NCBI GenBank assembly: GCA_937868025.1
Contig: CALMLJ010000127.1
Span: forward strand, 1-5,765
Reading direction: 5' to 3'
DNA length: 5,765 bases
Origin: an uncultured Acidimicrobiaceae bacterium
GTDB lineage: Bacteria > Actinomycetota > Acidimicrobiia > Acidimicrobiales > Microtrichaceae
In this document: piece after piece, positions 4,938 to 5,765 of the stretch
Layout of the letters: the number at the start of each line of letters is the position of its first letter
Numbering within the stretch: position 1 is the stretch's first letter
Position numbers and translations under genes: made by a program
The notes under the pieces: generated by a model
Seen by the model: the letters and a program-made list of their open reading frames with translations, nothing else
Databases searched by the model: none
Told to the model about the DNA's origin: nothing

Positions 4938-5765
4938 TCAGACGCTCCCCTTGGGGAGGATCAACTCGGTAGTGATCTCCCGCTCGGGCGCCGGTGCGCC
5001 CGAGCGGAGCGCCGGGGTCCCGTAGGGATCGGCAGCGCCGAGATCGACGCCGTACCCGAGATCGGCGAAGGCCGCGATCGTCACGGCGCTCATCGGGTTG
5101 TTGTTGTGGTCGATCCACCCGGTCATCAGCTCGCCGTTGAACACCGACTCGCGCCAGTGCGAGTCGGCCGTACCGGCGCCGCCGAGTTGCTCGACCGGCA
5201 CCGCGCCCGACCCGCCGATGGCCTGCCAGGCACCGACGGCGGTCGCTCCGGTGAACGTGGGATCGGACGTACCGGCGCCGACGAGGCCGCGACCCGCCCA
5301 CACCGTGCCGAAGCCGAGCACGTGGCCCATCTCGTGAAGGATCACGGCGTCGAAATCGCCGTCGGCCTGCAGGTCGGCCACGTCGGCGACGTCGAACTTC
5401 ATCACGCCGTACACCGGGAGCCCGGTGCCGTTGCGGGTGTAGCACGGGCCGGCCTGGCCGAGGATCGACCCGACGCCGTCGATCGGAGCGATCGTCGCGT
5501 CGATCAACAGGTCGTCGATCGAACCGTTGAACGCCGGGGCGCCGGTGCCGCAGTCGTCTGCGGGCAGGTTGAGCGACACCGTCGACAGGCCGCTGCGGAT
5601 CGCCAGCGCCCATCGGGCGGCAGCGTTCGTGAACGCCGCCTGCTGGGTCGGGGTCATCGTCCCGTTCATGCGAACGGTGATGTTGAACGCGTCAGAGGAG
5701 GGCGCTGCGACGTTGATCGTGGTGAACGCCACGGTGCTCGCGACACCGTCGCTGACCGTGAGCGC
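4938..5765 (-). CDS. Leishmanolysin-like (M8-type) metzincin metalloprotease, partial, N-terminus beyond right edge
   Basis: Zinc metalloendopeptidase, probably exported; 275 C-terminal residues are visible. The frame stays open through the right edge. A GTG at 5732 could serve as a start but lacks a ribosome-binding site, and the in-frame upstream residues (LTVSDGVAST) look like the end of an Ig- or cadherin-like domain. I therefore treat the N-terminus as missing. The zinc motif HEMGHVLGFGTVW is encoded around 5336-5298. A third histidine occurs 55 residues after the second, in SHWRESVFNGELMTG (codon 5159-5157). The Met of ELM lies 11 residues further, matching the His-to-Met-turn spacing of leishmanolysin. 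The following SAVTIAAFADLGY matches the family's post-Met-turn helix. Two cysteines (in DDCGTG and GPCYTR) may pair. A signal peptide, if any, is outside. It is convergent with the P450, with no evident functional link. An M10/matrixin-like enzyme is less likely given the third-His distance. Confidence 0.82.
   Translation of the reverse strand, partial: ALTVSDGVASTVAFTTINVAAPSSDAFNITVRMNGTMTPTQQAAFTNAAARWALAIRSGLSTVSLNLPADDCGTGAPAFNGSIDDLLIDATIAPIDGVGSILGQAGPCYTRNGTGLPVYGVMKFDVADVADLQADGDFDAVILHEMGHVLGFGTVWAGRGLVGAGTSDPTFTGATAVGAWQAIGGSGAVPVEQLGGAGTADSHWRESVFNGELMTGWIDHNNNPMSAVTIAAFADLGYGVDLGAADPYGTPALRSGAPAPEREITTELILPKGSV
4945..4958. terminator. Short GC hairpin between convergent genes, possible bidirectional terminator
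   Basis: CTCCCC-TT-GGGGAG can fold as a 6-base stem, or as 5 pairs closing a CUUG tetraloop in plus-strand RNA. It begins 10 bases after the P450 stop and lies inside the last codons of the convergent protease gene. No T-tract follows on either strand, so intrinsic termination is uncertain; GC hairpins without U-runs are, however, commonly proposed as terminators in actinobacteria. Confidence 0.35.

Noticed and set aside
4931..4972. ATG overlapping the P450 stop (ATGA) followed by a 13-codon frame.
   Set aside because: It looks like translational coupling to a downstream gene, but the frame stops after 13 codons and overlaps the convergent protease gene. A chance overlap is more likely than a truncated partner gene.
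4938..5732. GTG at 5732 as the true start of the protease gene.
   Set aside because: The frame remains open to the window edge with domain-like residues upstream, and no ribosome-binding sequence precedes the GTG. A 264-residue protein would also lack any signal peptide.

Overview
The window comes from a very GC-rich bacterium. Codons end almost always in G or C, GTG is used as a start, and one lipoprotein signal ends in LAGC. Two genes look as if they are transcribed without a leader. Together with a Thr-rich tail on a cell-wall amidase and a CYP124/CYP125-like P450, this points to an actinobacterium. An Acidimicrobiia member such as an Ilumatobacter relative would fit, but that placement is inference. 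No RNA gene, insertion sequence or CRISPR array is seen. No stretch longer than about 100 bases lacks a gene.

Positions 1-1749 (minus strand, reading right to left) hold a molybdate uptake locus. It has a small regulator with a MerR/excisionase-type DNA-binding domain fused to a Mop/TOBE oxyanion-binding domain, then the substrate-binding lipoprotein ModA, then the permease ModB, which runs off the left edge. The genes are tightly packed: 11 bases between regulator and modA, and a 4-base GTGA overlap between modA and modB. ModC (the ATPase) is not in view and would be expected beyond the left edge. In front of the regulator lies a perfect 16-base palindrome (1771-1786), followed by a TAnnnT -10 box seven bases before the ATG. 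The layout suggests an autoregulated, leaderless promoter for the whole operon.

Positions 1800-2945 (minus) encode a membrane-anchored N-acetylmuramoyl-L-alanine amidase of the Amidase_3 zinc family. It has two Thr/Pro-rich linkers and a single DxxGDGxxD calcium-loop-like motif after the catalytic domain. Divergently, positions 3044-3619 (plus) encode a TetR-family regulator, followed 64 bases later by a class I cytochrome P450 (3684-4934). The shared 98-base intergenic region carries a symmetric site (TTG-n5-GTTA-n2-TAAC-n5-CAA) that could be the TetR operator. The TetR-P450 pair is most simply a regulated oxidation unit for a lipid, terpenoid or steroid-like substrate. No ferredoxin or reductase partner is in view.

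Positions 4938-5765 (minus, convergent with the P450 and only 3 bases from it) hold the C-terminal part of a leishmanolysin-like (M8-type) metzincin. Its three zinc histidines and Met-turn are all recognisable. The reading frame is open through the right edge, so the N-terminus lies outside.

Nothing here amounts to a clearly new system. The most interesting items are the regulatory architecture of the mod operon, the EF-hand-like loop on the amidase, the candidate TetR operator, and the bacterial leishmanolysin.
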